A DNA stretch of 64,000 nt, taken from Dasania marina DSM 21967 (GTDB lineage Bacteria; Pseudomonadota; Gammaproteobacteria; Pseudomonadales; Dasaniaceae). Location of the stretch: positions 1 to 64,000 of the forward strand of contig NZ_KB891575.1 in assembly GCF_000373485.1 (NCBI RefSeq), in the 5' to 3' direction. Below the pieces are notes generated by a model, which saw only the letters and a program-made list of their open reading frames with translations, searched no databases and was not told the origin of the DNA. The position numbers and the translations under genes are program-made. This document shows positions 1 through 8,267 of this stretch, piece by piece (position 1 is the first letter of the stretch; each line of letters starts with the position of its first letter).

Positions 1-398
1 ACAATAAAAGCGCTGCTGACGTTACCAAAGCGACCATAGCACTACTCAAACCATTTAAGGACGTTGTTCACACCATAACAGCTGACAACGGAAAAGAGTT
101 TGCGTACCATGAAAAAATTAGCAAGGCGCTATTAGCTGATGTTTACTTTGCTCACCCTTACAGTTCGTGGGAGCGAGGATTAAATGAAAATACCAACGGT
201 TTGTTACGGCAGTATTTTCCTAAAAACACAAACTTGAAAACAGTAACGCAGATGGAAGTGAGGAGAGCAGTAAAGCGGCTTAATTCTCGCCCAAGAAAAT
301 ATCTGGAATTCAAAACGCCGGATCAGTTAATGCGTGCACACAGGGCTACACTAGCAGCTTAAGCCTTGATGCACTTCAGATTTGAATCCACGATATCA
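1..398 (+). mobile_element. Right end of an IS30-family insertion sequence (cut by window edge)
   Basis: The window opens inside an insertion sequence. The transposase C-terminus ends at 362. The roughly 35 bases after it (about 363-398, including TGCACTTCAGATTTGAATCC) are the likely terminal inverted repeat. The left end lies outside the window, so neither the repeat pairing nor a target-site duplication can be checked, and the outer boundary is approximate. The element lies just upstream of an MFS transporter gene and could supply or disrupt its promoter. Confidence 0.6.
3..362 (+). CDS. IS30-family transposase, C-terminal part (partial)
   Basis: An open frame runs from the window edge to TAA at 360-362, about 119 residues. 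It carries the second half of a DDE transposase core: a TADNGKEF block with the second catalytic Asp, then FAHPYSSWERG and NENTNGLLRQYFPK, where the Glu of NENTNG is the expected third catalytic residue, then a C-terminal LNxRPRKxLxFKTP block. These blocks are diagnostic of IS30-family transposases. The N-terminal helix-turn-helix and first Asp are outside the window. Whether the full gene is intact cannot be judged, but the visible part has no frameshift or stop. Confidence 0.9.
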   Translation, partial: NKSAADVTKATIALLKPFKDVVHTITADNGKEFAYHEKISKALLADVYFAHPYSSWERGLNENTNGLLRQYFPKNTNLKTVTQMEVRRAVKRLNSRPRKYLEFKTPDQLMRAHRATLAA

Positions 399-446
399 GA
401 TCAAGGTAGACTTCGTTAATAATATTTTAATAATCAGGTGGCCAAT

Positions 447-1616
447 ATGCTAATGGAGCTAACTCGAGCTCGCGTTTATCTTGCAGGAATCTGCAGCTTG
501 ATCGTGACCGTTGGCGTAGCCCGTTTTTCCTACAGCCTGTTATTGCCCATCATGCAGGATGGGGCAGGCCTCACTGAATTGGGCGGCGGGTGGCTAGCGA
601 CCTCTAATTTCATGGGATACATGGCTGGGGTACTGCTTGCTTCTAAACTGCACAACCTCAACTACAAATACAATTTGCACCGAGCCTATCTTATATTAAG
701 CGTAGTCACCTCAGCAGCCATGGTGATGACAACCGATATTGTGATTTGGGCTGTATTGCGATTCATTGCGGGGATCTGCGCCTCCGGGGGATTTATCATC
801 GCCTCTGGTTTGATTTTAAAATGGTTGCTTAAAAATAATCATCGCGCTGAGTTAGGCATTCATTTCGCGGGTGCCGGCGTCAGTATTATAATCACATCCG
901 TGTTAGTTGAAGTGATGCTAACGCTGTCGGCTAATTGGCAGCAACAATGGCTGGCGTTAGCCGTGATGGCAGCGGTTTTCGCTATTCCCGCATGGTTATG
1001 GATTCCACATCCTTTTGTGGACGGGCAAGGCGTAACGACCACAAAAGATAAGCCGCCAAGCCGAATGTTTACCTCTCTTTTAATGCTTGCCTATTTTTGT
1101 GCGGGTTATGGATACGCTGTCAGCTCCACCTTTATTGTGGATATTGTAGAGAGAACACAAGGGCTAGAAGGCCAGGGGACACTTGCGTTTTTATTGATCG
1201 GGTTTGCAGCCATGCCCGCCGCACTTGTGTGGGATAGAATCGCGATAAAAATTGGGTATCTTTATGCTCTGTTGGCGGCTTATATTCTGCAAGTGGTCGG
1301 TATTATTCTCCCGGCCATCAATGATACCTTACCGATTGTTTTGTTAAGTGCATTGTTATTTGGTGGAACCTTTATTGCCTGCGTTAGCCTAGTACTCACG
1401 ATGGCGGGTAAGTTTTTTCCAAGCAACCCGGCTAGGTTTATGGGAGTAATGACATTGGCTTATGGAGCGGCTCAAATCATCGCGCCTGTCTTTACTGGGT
1501 ATCTTACCGAAACGTTTGGTAGTTATGACCTTGGATTATACCTGTCTGCGGCTGTAATGATCATAGGCACAGTGTTCTTGCTTGGGTTAGTGCGCCTAGA
1601 AAGACTACAAAATTAA
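447..1616 (+). CDS. MFS transporter, YbfB/YjiJ family
   Basis: An inner-membrane major facilitator of about 389 residues with roughly 12 hydrophobic segments. The N-terminal GVARFSYSLLLPIM block is typical of the YbfB/YjiJ branch, whose substrates are largely unknown. The frame is open from a GTG at 438. ATG at 447 is preferred because AGG at 436-438 sits 8 bases upstream, whereas the GTG has no ribosome-binding site; ATG 453 is a further option. The gene stands alone between the IS30 end and a non-coding stretch with a transposase relic. No substrate can be assigned. It could be an amino-acid or drug exporter, as is usual for the family. Confidence 0.8.
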   Translation: MLMELTRARVYLAGICSLIVTVGVARFSYSLLLPIMQDGAGLTELGGGWLATSNFMGYMAGVLLASKLHNLNYKYNLHRAYLILSVVTSAAMVMTTDIVIWAVLRFIAGICASGGFIIASGLILKWLLKNNHRAELGIHFAGAGVSIIITSVLVEVMLTLSANWQQQWLALAVMAAVFAIPAWLWIPHPFVDGQGVTTTKDKPPSRMFTSLLMLAYFCAGYGYAVSSTFIVDIVERTQGLEGQGTLAFLLIGFAAMPAALVWDRIAIKIGYLYALLAAYILQVVGIILPAINDTLPIVLLSALLFGGTFIACVSLVLTMAGKFFPSNPARFMGVMTLAYGAAQIIAPVFTGYLTETFGSYDLGLYLSAAVMIIGTVFLLGLVRLERLQN

Positions 1617-2105
1617 AGGGGGCGAAATTAAAGGAGGCGTAACAAGTATTTTCATACAGCCTCATCGTGCTATAGCTCTTAAACTCTAATAACAATTGCA
1701 AAAAGAATTTGCGCTGCCAAGGAAAACACGGATATCTATACCAGGCATCCAATCCCATATCGTTCAGCGCGGCAATAACAGAAATACTTGTTTTTTTAGT
1801 GATGCTGATTATCAGTATTGTTAACGGAGGATTGAAACGCTACGCAGTCATTTACAGACTCCGGATTAGGGCATAACAAACCGTGAATATGGTACCAGGA
1901 TAGAGATAGTTCACGACGGATCTGTATAAAAAACAATCAAAGACCTCTCCCCCAACCCATTCCCCAGTAGAGCAGAGCTACGCCCCTGTTATTAAGTGTT
2001 AGGCTAGCAAGTTTGGCCGGTCAATGCTCGAAATTTATTCCATTGAGGGTGTGATTACTCTAGGATTAACTACAATAGAGTGATTATCCGGAAGAGTCGT
2101 ATTTG
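1617..2105. other. Intergenic region with transposase relic
   Basis: About 490 bases without an intact gene. It starts with a short purine-rich direct repeat (GGGGGCGAAATTAAAGGAGG around 1617-1637) and contains the RAYT fragment at 1714-1824, then sequence with no recognisable coding or structural signal. The last 20 bases hold the GGAAGAG ribosome-binding site of the diguanylate cyclase gene. Confidence 0.6.
1714..1824 (+). pseudogene. N-terminal fragment of a REP-associated tyrosine transposase (RAYT / TnpA_REP)
   Basis: Reading from CTG at 1714 gives LPRKTRISIPGIQSHIVQRG followed by NNRNTCFFSDADYQYC and a TAA at 1822. This closely matches the start of Y1-type REP-associated transposases (PRxPRxxxPGxPHHxxQRGNNRxxxFFxDxDYxxY). 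The expected ATG is replaced by CTG, and the frame stops after about 36 residues, before the catalytic HUH and Tyr motifs. I see no continuation in any frame. It is a decayed relic. RAYTs act on REP hairpins, and REP-like sequences occur elsewhere in this window (26755, 37383, 51394). Confidence 0.75.
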
Positions 2106-3383
2106 ATGTTTGCACGTTTTCTTAGCCCAAACAATTTATCCCAAAAAATGCTACGGGTTATTTTTTCCATCTATTTGGCTGTAACCTGCCTAATTACAAG
2201 CATGCAGTTTTTGACTGAGTATTTAAAAACGCAGAACTCTATCTCAAATGAGCTTAGACAACTGGAAGAAACCGTCCGCGGCCCCATTGCCACTAGCTTG
2301 TGGCAATACAACCAAACGCAGCTGGATGTACTGGTTGACGGCTTGGTAAAAATGCCTATTATCGAAGGTGTAGACATTTTCGATAAGCATTCCAAAAACA
2401 CGGTCTCGAAAAGGTCCTATACTCAAGCCGCAGCCCCTTTGGCAATTTTTGAGACTAAATCAGAATTGAATTGGGAGCTAAACGAGGAAGAAGTCTTTCT
2501 TGGAACGCTGGTACTTTATTCATCCTCAGAAGTTGTTTTAGATCGCGTTTTATTCGGCTTTTCTTTGATTGCAATTACCGCAATCATCAAGGTTTCTATC
2601 TTTTACTGGCTATTTATTTGGGCCTTTAATCGCTATTTAGCAAGTCCCTTAAAAGAACTGATGTCTCAAGTCGATGATGTGCAATTGAGCCAAGATATAA
2701 CTAAGCGAATTCACCTTTCAAATATTGATAATAACGAACTCAGCCAACTGCAAGAGCATATGAATAATATGCTGACTACGATGGAGCGCGATAGGCAACA
2801 ATTATTGGACGACGAACAAGCCAAGAGAAATTGGCTTGAGGATGCCGTCATCAAGCGCACAGAAGAGCTACAAAGCTCTAATGAAAAATTGAAAGAATTA
2901 GCTGCAAGGGACTCGTTGACAGGTATATTGAATCGAGGCAGTTTCTTTGCAACAGCGCAACATCTGCTTGCTCTCTGCAAGCGCCAAAAATCGACCGCGT
3001 CATTTATTTTGATGGATTTAGATCACTTTAAAACCATTAACGATACCTATGGTCATTTCATCGGTGACCAGGTGCTTATTCATTTCAGCCATACCATTGA
3101 AGCTTTATTGAGAAAGTCTGACCTGATTGGACGAGTTGGTGGCGAAGAGTTTGCCGTATTTCTCCCTGACATTGGCATTAATGATGCACGCAGGATTGCC
3201 GAAAAAATAAGAAAAACCATTGCCAATGCAACACTGGATATAGACGGAAAAACAGTTAATTATACTGTTAGCCTTGGTGTGGAATCCTCTGAATCACAAG
3301 ACCATTCAATTGACGAACTCTTTAAACGCGCCGATTCAAGGCTCTATGGGGCAAAAGATAAGGGCCGCGATCGTGTCGAATAA
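2106..3383 (+). CDS. Membrane-anchored diguanylate cyclase (periplasmic sensor, HAMP-like linker, GGDEF)
   Basis: Predicted to make cyclic di-GMP from two GTP. Layout of about 425 residues: transmembrane helix ~15-35, periplasmic loop ~36-147, second helix ~148-172, HAMP-like segment ~175-227, charged coiled coil, and GGDEF domain from ~266. The active-site loop reads GGEEF at ~345-349. The product-inhibition RxxD I-site (RKSD) lies exactly five residues before it, so the enzyme should be active and feedback-inhibited. LMDLDHFKTINDTYGH is the usual nucleotide and metal block. ATG 2106 is chosen over TTG 2103 because GGAAGAG is suitably spaced. It overlaps the following solute-binding protein gene, suggesting the two are expressed together. 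Confidence 0.88.
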   Translation: MFARFLSPNNLSQKMLRVIFSIYLAVTCLITSMQFLTEYLKTQNSISNELRQLEETVRGPIATSLWQYNQTQLDVLVDGLVKMPIIEGVDIFDKHSKNTVSKRSYTQAAAPLAIFETKSELNWELNEEEVFLGTLVLYSSSEVVLDRVLFGFSLIAITAIIKVSIFYWLFIWAFNRYLASPLKELMSQVDDVQLSQDITKRIHLSNIDNNELSQLQEHMNNMLTTMERDRQQLLDDEQAKRNWLEDAVIKRTEELQSSNEKLKELAARDSLTGILNRGSFFATAQHLLALCKRQKSTASFILMDLDHFKTINDTYGHFIGDQVLIHFSHTIEALLRKSDLIGRVGGEEFAVFLPDIGINDARRIAEKIRKTIANATLDIDGKTVNYTVSLGVESSESQDHSIDELFKRADSRLYGAKDKGRDRVE

Positions 3384-4236
3384 CAAGGTGCTGGGTATTA
3401 AAAAAACGAATAATCAAAAACCAATTAGTAATCTATTACTTAGGCCATTGCTGCTAATGCTATTGTTGGCAGTATACGGCACGGCCAACATGGCTCATGC
3501 TACCACATTAAAAGTATGCTACGACCAATGGGTGCCAATGACTATTTTTCCATCAGCAGAGTCATCCTCGCGTGGTTTTATTATCGATATGGTGGAACAA
3601 ATATACAGTTCAAAGGGCTATACACTGGAATATTATGAAGTTCCTTTAGCAAGAGGACTAGATATGGTGGCCGAAGGTCTTTGCGATATATTACCGGAAT
3701 ACCTTTTCTCTAAGAATGCAGAAAAAGGCTTCGTGTATGCAAACCAAGCAACATTTTCATACGCAACAGCTTTTGTCGTGAGACGAGATAATCCATGGCG
3801 CTATAAGGGCATCCAATCCATAAAAGGTAAGCGCATCGCCACTGGCCCAGGCTGGGATTACAGTTCAATGAGTGTCGACTATCAGCGTTATATCGATGAC
3901 CCAAAAAACGCGAACTTCGTTAATGTGATCGCCGGCTCCGATGATGTGGTTGACCGAATCCTGCGCATGATTAAAGAAAACAGAATCGACTTATATGTGG
4001 ATAACGAACTGGTGCTACAGCATGCTTTGCAGCGGTTAAATTTCAACTACGACCTTAAGATTGTGCGGCCAGGTTTAGAAAAAAAGTTAGTTGAAATGCC
4101 CATCTTCTCAGTAAAGATTCCTCTTGCAAAAAGGCAGGAACTTATAAGAATTTGGGATGAAGGTCGCATATCGCTGAAGGGCACAAAAGAGAAAATATTC
4201 CTCAAGAAATATAACGTAACCCTTGCAGAAGATTAA
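3373..4236 (+). CDS. Periplasmic solute-binding protein family 3 (SBP_bac_3)
   Basis: A secreted, amino-acid-binding-type periplasmic protein. A hydrophobic stretch (LLLRPLLLMLLLAVYG) ends in a signal-peptidase site AHA|TT. The mature part starts LKVCYDQWVPMTIF and has the family pattern of two alpha/beta lobes. The reading frame is open from 3274, inside the cyclase gene. GTG 3373 (AAGGG ~9 bases upstream, overlapping the cyclase stop by 11 bases) or ATG 3346 are the plausible starts. No ABC permease or ATPase is nearby. Coupled to a membrane diguanylate cyclase, it may present a ligand to that sensor rather than feed a transporter (inference). A paralogue lies at 20342, also beside a cyclic-di-GMP gene. 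Confidence 0.75.
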   Translation: MSNNKVLGIKKTNNQKPISNLLLRPLLLMLLLAVYGTANMAHATTLKVCYDQWVPMTIFPSAESSSRGFIIDMVEQIYSSKGYTLEYYEVPLARGLDMVAEGLCDILPEYLFSKNAEKGFVYANQATFSYATAFVVRRDNPWRYKGIQSIKGKRIATGPGWDYSSMSVDYQRYIDDPKNANFVNVIAGSDDVVDRILRMIKENRIDLYVDNELVLQHALQRLNFNYDLKIVRPGLEKKLVEMPIFSVKIPLAKRQELIRIWDEGRISLKGTKEKIFLKKYNVTLAED

Positions 4237-4316
4237 AGGGGGCACAATTCACGATAGCTTAAAAGGTTTACGACGCCTATTCGCCGAGCAGCCTACCCAG
4301 ACACAAAATCAAGCAC

Positions 4317-4348
4317 AAAAAAAGGGCCGACATGATCGGCCCTTTTTT
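4317..4348. terminator. Bidirectional rho-independent terminator (copy A)
   Basis: GGGCCGA (4324-4330), loop CATGA, TCGGCCC (4336-4342), flanked by an A-run and a T-run. It can end the solute-binding protein transcript from the left. It is a copy of the peroxiredoxin terminator at 8065-8096. Confidence 0.85.
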
Positions 4349-4399
4349 CTTACTACTTAAAGCTTACAACTTGTAGCTTGTAACTTATAGCTTTCTTAA

Positions 4400-4526
4400 T
4401 TAGAGCTTATCAGCATTCTCGCTTAGGTAAGCAGCAACACCTTCTGGTGATGCGTCCATACCTTTGTCGCCTTTGTTCCAGCCAGCGGGGCAAACTTCGC
4501 CATGCTCTTCGTGGAATTGTAGGGCT
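4400..4526 (-). pseudogene. Peroxiredoxin C-terminal fragment (residues ~160-200)
   Basis: On the minus strand this encodes the last 41 residues of a 2-Cys peroxiredoxin, including the resolving-Cys block GEVCPAGW, and ends at TAA (4402-4400). The protein sequence is identical to the intact gene at 8141-8743, with two silent differences. It has no start, no N-terminal domain and no peroxidatic Cys, so it is not functional. The homology ends abruptly at 4526. Confidence 0.9.
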
Positions 4527-4743
4527 GCATCACCTTTCCTAAATACATAACTAACGGGAAAATATTTTTTGTTTTGTGAAGAAGATCACTTTTTAAATGT
4601 AACTATTTCATGTAATTAACCGAAATCACCATATCCCAAAATATATTTTTACATTAGCCTTGATCGTGTACGGATTAATTCTAAACCCCTACTCTCTTCA
4701 AATAATTTTTAATGGATGGATTGTTTTTATAAAGGATTATTAA
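4527..4743. promoter_or_regulatory. A+T-rich leader upstream of the lipase-like gene
   Basis: About 217 A+T-rich bases between repeat copy A and the first cassette gene. It presumably contains the cassette promoter. AAAGGATTATTAA just before ATG 4744 supplies an AAGGA ribosome-binding site. I could not single out a convincing -35/-10 pair among many AT-rich hexamers. Confidence 0.35.
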
Positions 4744-6276
4744 ATGAAAATAACTACTAATTATAAGTCAATAGTCGGAATTGCAACTATATTCACGTCT
4801 ATAACGGCTACTTCAAACAACTTATACCCTCCACATTCCGGTAACTCACCATTTGACTTCACTATTATTGGTGATCCTAGCGCTGAATATCAAATTTCTG
4901 ATAAAAGTTCTGGCAACTTAGACAGATACCAGCCTTCCGATTCTCGTGACTATCAAATATCTGTAAGCTTACCGATTAAGCGTTACGTGGGAGACGTTGC
5001 CGCAGCAGTCTCTAATGGCACTTTATCTAAGGAAGCAACAATCATTATTCCTGCTTACGATGTGGACTCATCTACAACACCTGTATTTGATTGCGATAAT
5101 GATGATATCGATGACACTTTATTTGAAGAAGTTAATGAAGTTTACTTTAATGGTGAATTAATTGGAACTTTAAAAGGCGAAAATAATATATGGAAGTTCA
5201 ATGATCGATTAACAGTACCAATAGAAAAAGTTAATTTCCCCTCCGCACCAGGCACGGCTGCTAATAATACAGTAGAAATCGCTATCGATGTAAAAAACAA
5301 AAATACCGTCTTATCAAGTGGCGCTGTAGGATGCCCTGTTTGGGCAACTTCAGTCGACTGGGTAGGAATTAAGTTTGATGCCGCAGATCCAGCTTATCTT
5401 ATGACGGGCTTTGGCGGAAATCCATATGCACTTGAGCAATCGGGATATGCCGATAATATAGAAAATAACATTGGTATTTCAGCAAAAGTTATCGACCACG
5501 GCATAGCAAGTTTATCTTCTTCCTGCAGCCCTGGATCTTTAAATGCTATAAGCGACAATGCCAATTCTTTCATTGACATAATCATCGCTGATGCAGGCCA
5601 ACAGGGAGCGAGTGAAGTTCATCTAATTGGTCATTCTATGAGTGGCCTAGATGGACGTATGATCATTAACAAGGCTGCTACAAATGATATTCCCGTCCAA
5701 GTTACAACTATGGATGGCAGCCCTGTATACCAGAATCTTAAAGTAAAAAGTTTAATGACTCACGGGGCACCGCATAAAGGTACTTTATTGGCTGACATTG
5801 CTGGAGTTTTAACTTCAGCCATAACTGACTTATGCGATCTAAAAACTGAAACATGGGCAATGGCAAACTCTCAGTTATTACCCTTTGGGACCAAAATTGC
5901 CGCAATCGGATCCGATGCTGATGGTAACAATGATCAACAAATCTCTGCCGCTGAAGCTACCGGGTTACAAAACACACTCGGACTTAACCCTAACAACCTT
6001 TATTATATGCTTTATTATTATGACAAAGGCGAATGGACAATAACTTATAATAATATAGGTGGGATTTTAATTCCGGTACCGGATTTTAAACTTTCTGGAG
6101 GTGCGTCGCATAATCCTAATGACATCATGGTAACTGTAAACAGCGCGCTAGGAGCAACTGGTTCAATTAGCAGCACCATATTAAACAGCACCAATCATGG
6201 AACCATAATTAATACCAACGCTCAAAACACCGCCATTAATATTGGTAAGTCGACTCTAGGATGGGGAGATAAATAA
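4744..6276 (+). CDS. Secreted alpha/beta-hydrolase, lipase-like (variant GHSMSG nucleophile elbow)
   Basis: 510 residues with a weak N-terminal signal sequence. The core resembles triacylglycerol lipases/PGAP1-type hydrolases: VHLIGHSMSGLDGR around residues 293-306, with Ser298 the likely nucleophile. The usual fifth Gly of GxSxG is replaced by Ser (GHSMS). THGAPHKGT follows, and a late STNHGTI could supply the catalytic His. DGNNDQQISAAE near residue 400 fits an EF-hand calcium loop, and an acidic DCDNDDIDD run near 117 may bind Ca too. The first ~190 residues are an extra domain I do not recognise. The gene is A+T-rich against its neighbours and forms a TAATG-overlapping pair with the next gene, inside a repeat-flanked insert. 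Substrate unknown. Confidence 0.7.
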   Translation: MKITTNYKSIVGIATIFTSITATSNNLYPPHSGNSPFDFTIIGDPSAEYQISDKSSGNLDRYQPSDSRDYQISVSLPIKRYVGDVAAAVSNGTLSKEATIIIPAYDVDSSTTPVFDCDNDDIDDTLFEEVNEVYFNGELIGTLKGENNIWKFNDRLTVPIEKVNFPSAPGTAANNTVEIAIDVKNKNTVLSSGAVGCPVWATSVDWVGIKFDAADPAYLMTGFGGNPYALEQSGYADNIENNIGISAKVIDHGIASLSSSCSPGSLNAISDNANSFIDIIIADAGQQGASEVHLIGHSMSGLDGRMIINKAATNDIPVQVTTMDGSPVYQNLKVKSLMTHGAPHKGTLLADIAGVLTSAITDLCDLKTETWAMANSQLLPFGTKIAAIGSDADGNNDQQISAAEATGLQNTLGLNPNNLYYMLYYYDKGEWTITYNNIGGILIPVPDFKLSGGASHNPNDIMVTVNSALGATGSISSTILNSTNHGTIINTNAQNTAINIGKSTLGWGDK

Positions 6277-7943
6277 TGAAATATATAATTAAATTGCTAC
6301 CAATATTTTTATTTTTATCAACTGTGTCTATTGCCGAACCTCTGACACTTCCCTTACTCCCCTTAACACAGGACTACAAAACACTCGACGGCACACAAGT
6401 TAGTAATTATTTTTCGCTAACAGGAACATCATCAATAATTACCGTAGCTGGTTTAACCAATTCAGAATTAAGCATTTCACTACCTAATGGTGAAGCATTA
6501 ACGGAAATTAATGCAGTTAACCATGGCTTTACTTGGAAAGAAGTACCTGCCGTTGTAGACCCTAACAAAACACTCATTGTTTTGGAGGGACATGGAGCAA
6601 CACTTGGTAATTACCCGTTTATACTATCACCTCAACCTGGTGAGATTGCTCGTTTAAGTACAATTGACCGTTCAACACTGCAAACCAGGTCTATGATAAG
6701 TGCGCCAGGGCACCCTATTGAGCCGACTAAATTATTTTCTGTAACAACTGTTTTACTTGATGGTCGGTTACCTGCTCAAAATGCACATATCGACATGCAA
6801 GTCATTGATGCATCAGGCACGGTGGTTAATTCACCAATCACCCTTCAAGACAATGGAATTTCACCGGATTCAACAGCTAATGATGGTGTTTATACCGCTG
6901 CCACATCTGTAGATAACGCAGGTCAATATGAAGCCATTTTCAGAACGTCTTATGGTGATTCCAAAGGCCACTCTTATCAATCATTTGAAGTGACCCCTCA
7001 AGAAATCGCATTTAACGGCTCTATTAATATTGAAAAAACTGACACCAATAACAACGGTTTAATTGACATCATAAACGTCACCCCTGTTGAATCCATACCA
7101 CGACAGCCTAATAGCTATCAAGTCATCTTAGAAATCAAAGGGGGAAAAGATCAAACCTTAACTAAAAGCGTTACTATTAATAACCCGTCAGCAGCTATAG
7201 TATTTAAATTAACAGCTAACGAACTAAAAGGCTTAGGCAGTCAACCATGGACAGTAGCCTCTGTTAATGCTTGGAAAGAAGCTAAGCCACTTGGATTATG
7301 GCCAATTAACCAAGCTCTTGAAATTACTGACTCAGAACTAGAAAAGCCCCCTATCAATATTATCGGCGTCGTTAGTGACCAAGGTGTAGATAATGACGGC
7401 GATGCGATTTTTGATGCTCTTCAAGTGGTATTGAAAATAGATGTCCAGCAACCAGGAAGATACGGCATCACTCTCGACCTTAGTGCGCCAGATGGTCAGT
7501 TGCTCAGCAGCTCTTATAATAGCTCTATCTATTTATCATCTACGGATCAAATTGCCAGATTTACTTTTTTAGGTAGCGATATTGGTTCAGGAGGCCAAGA
7601 TGGGCCCTATGAAGTCACTAATGTATTGGTCTACCCGCTGTTCTCTGCCAGTGACAAACTCGCAAAAATTGAAAAAAATGCTGGGATCACGAACACTTAT
7701 ACTTGCGAGCAATTTGCCGGCTGTAACACAAGCCTAGAAAGTGAAATACGCCGCATAGCAGAAATGATGTGTGATAAGCACGGCCACTCACTGATTGTGA
7801 AACTTAACAAAATATCAGCCCTATCAAATAAGCATCCTGATGTCGCTGAAAAGCAATTAAGCGCGCTCTACCACAGGGCCAAAATACTTGAACGCTCAGG
7901 ATCATGCCCTCCAGCGCAAGGCTGGGAAAAAGATAACTTTTAA
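6276..7943 (+). CDS. Secreted protein with choice-of-anchor-X-like domain
   Basis: 555 residues. Signal peptide MKYIIKLLPIFLFLSTVSIA with cleavage before EPL. Residues ~150-245 contain a beta-sandwich segment with the LQDNGISPDSTANDGVYTA pattern seen in choice-of-anchor X proteins. Further repeats at ~255-330 and ~365-470 each begin with a phrase like DNNNGLID or DNDGDAIFDAL, acidic and possibly calcium-binding. The C-terminus has four cysteines and a short helical tail. The ATG shares one base with the stop of the lipase-like gene (TAATG), so translation is coupled. The partner role (lipase chaperone, anchor or surface adhesin) is inference; no sorting motif such as a PEP-CTERM or LPxTG tail is visible. 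Confidence 0.6.
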   Translation: MKYIIKLLPIFLFLSTVSIAEPLTLPLLPLTQDYKTLDGTQVSNYFSLTGTSSIITVAGLTNSELSISLPNGEALTEINAVNHGFTWKEVPAVVDPNKTLIVLEGHGATLGNYPFILSPQPGEIARLSTIDRSTLQTRSMISAPGHPIEPTKLFSVTTVLLDGRLPAQNAHIDMQVIDASGTVVNSPITLQDNGISPDSTANDGVYTAATSVDNAGQYEAIFRTSYGDSKGHSYQSFEVTPQEIAFNGSINIEKTDTNNNGLIDIINVTPVESIPRQPNSYQVILEIKGGKDQTLTKSVTINNPSAAIVFKLTANELKGLGSQPWTVASVNAWKEAKPLGLWPINQALEITDSELEKPPINIIGVVSDQGVDNDGDAIFDALQVVLKIDVQQPGRYGITLDLSAPDGQLLSSSYNSSIYLSSTDQIARFTFLGSDIGSGGQDGPYEVTNVLVYPLFSASDKLAKIEKNAGITNTYTCEQFAGCNTSLESEIRRIAEMMCDKHGHSLIVKLNKISALSNKHPDVAEKQLSALYHRAKILERSGSCPPAQGWEKDNF

Positions 7944-8061
7944 TGAAGAATTGGGGATGCTCTTTTTTAGGAAATCCTCTCATCGGGCAAACCTAGCTCT
8001 CAGGTTTTAAAGTGATTAGATTAAAGCGTAGGTAACTATTGATTGCCCTTATTACCTTTTC

Positions 8062-8267
8062 CACAAAAAAAGGGCCGACATGATCGGCCCTTTTTTCTTA
8101 CTACTTAAATTTTACAACTTGTAGCTTGTAGCTTACTTAATTAAAGCTTATCAGCATTCTCGCTTAGGTAAGCAGCAACACCTTCTGGTGATGCGTCCAT
8201 ACCTTTGTCGCCTTTGTTCCAGCCAGCGGGGCAAACTTCACCATGCTCTTCGTGGAATTGTAGGGCT
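8062..8267. repeat. Direct repeat copy B (native peroxiredoxin 3' end)
   Basis: The partner of the repeat at 4314-4526. It includes the terminator, a spacer with TTGTAGC heptamers and the final 127 coding bases of the intact peroxiredoxin gene. Homology ends at the same codon (Ala160) in both copies. Confidence 0.93.
8065..8096. terminator. Bidirectional rho-independent terminator between cassette and peroxiredoxin
   Basis: Stem GGGCCGA (8072-8078) / TCGGCCC (8084-8090), with an A-run on the left and six T on the right. It ends the rightward cassette transcript and the leftward peroxiredoxin transcript. Confidence 0.88.

Larger units (their letters stand above)
4314..4526. repeat. Direct repeat copy A: duplicated 3' end and terminator of the peroxiredoxin gene
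   Basis: This stretch matches 8062-8267 almost base for base: terminator hairpin, spacer with TTGTAGCTTGTA-type repeats, and the last 127 coding bases of the peroxiredoxin gene. Within the coding part I count 2 differences in 127 bases, both silent; the non-coding spacer differs more and has a small indel. The 3535 bases between the two copies hold exactly two genes. The arrangement is that of an insert flanked by a target-gene 3'-end duplication. Confidence 0.93.

Noticed and set aside
3274-3372. Longer N-terminus of the solute-binding protein
   Set aside because: It lies within the cyclase gene and lacks a ribosome-binding site, and the signal peptide is best placed with a start at 3346 or 3373.
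4400-4526. Second functional peroxiredoxin
   Set aside because: Only the last 41 codons are present, with no start and no peroxidatic cysteine.
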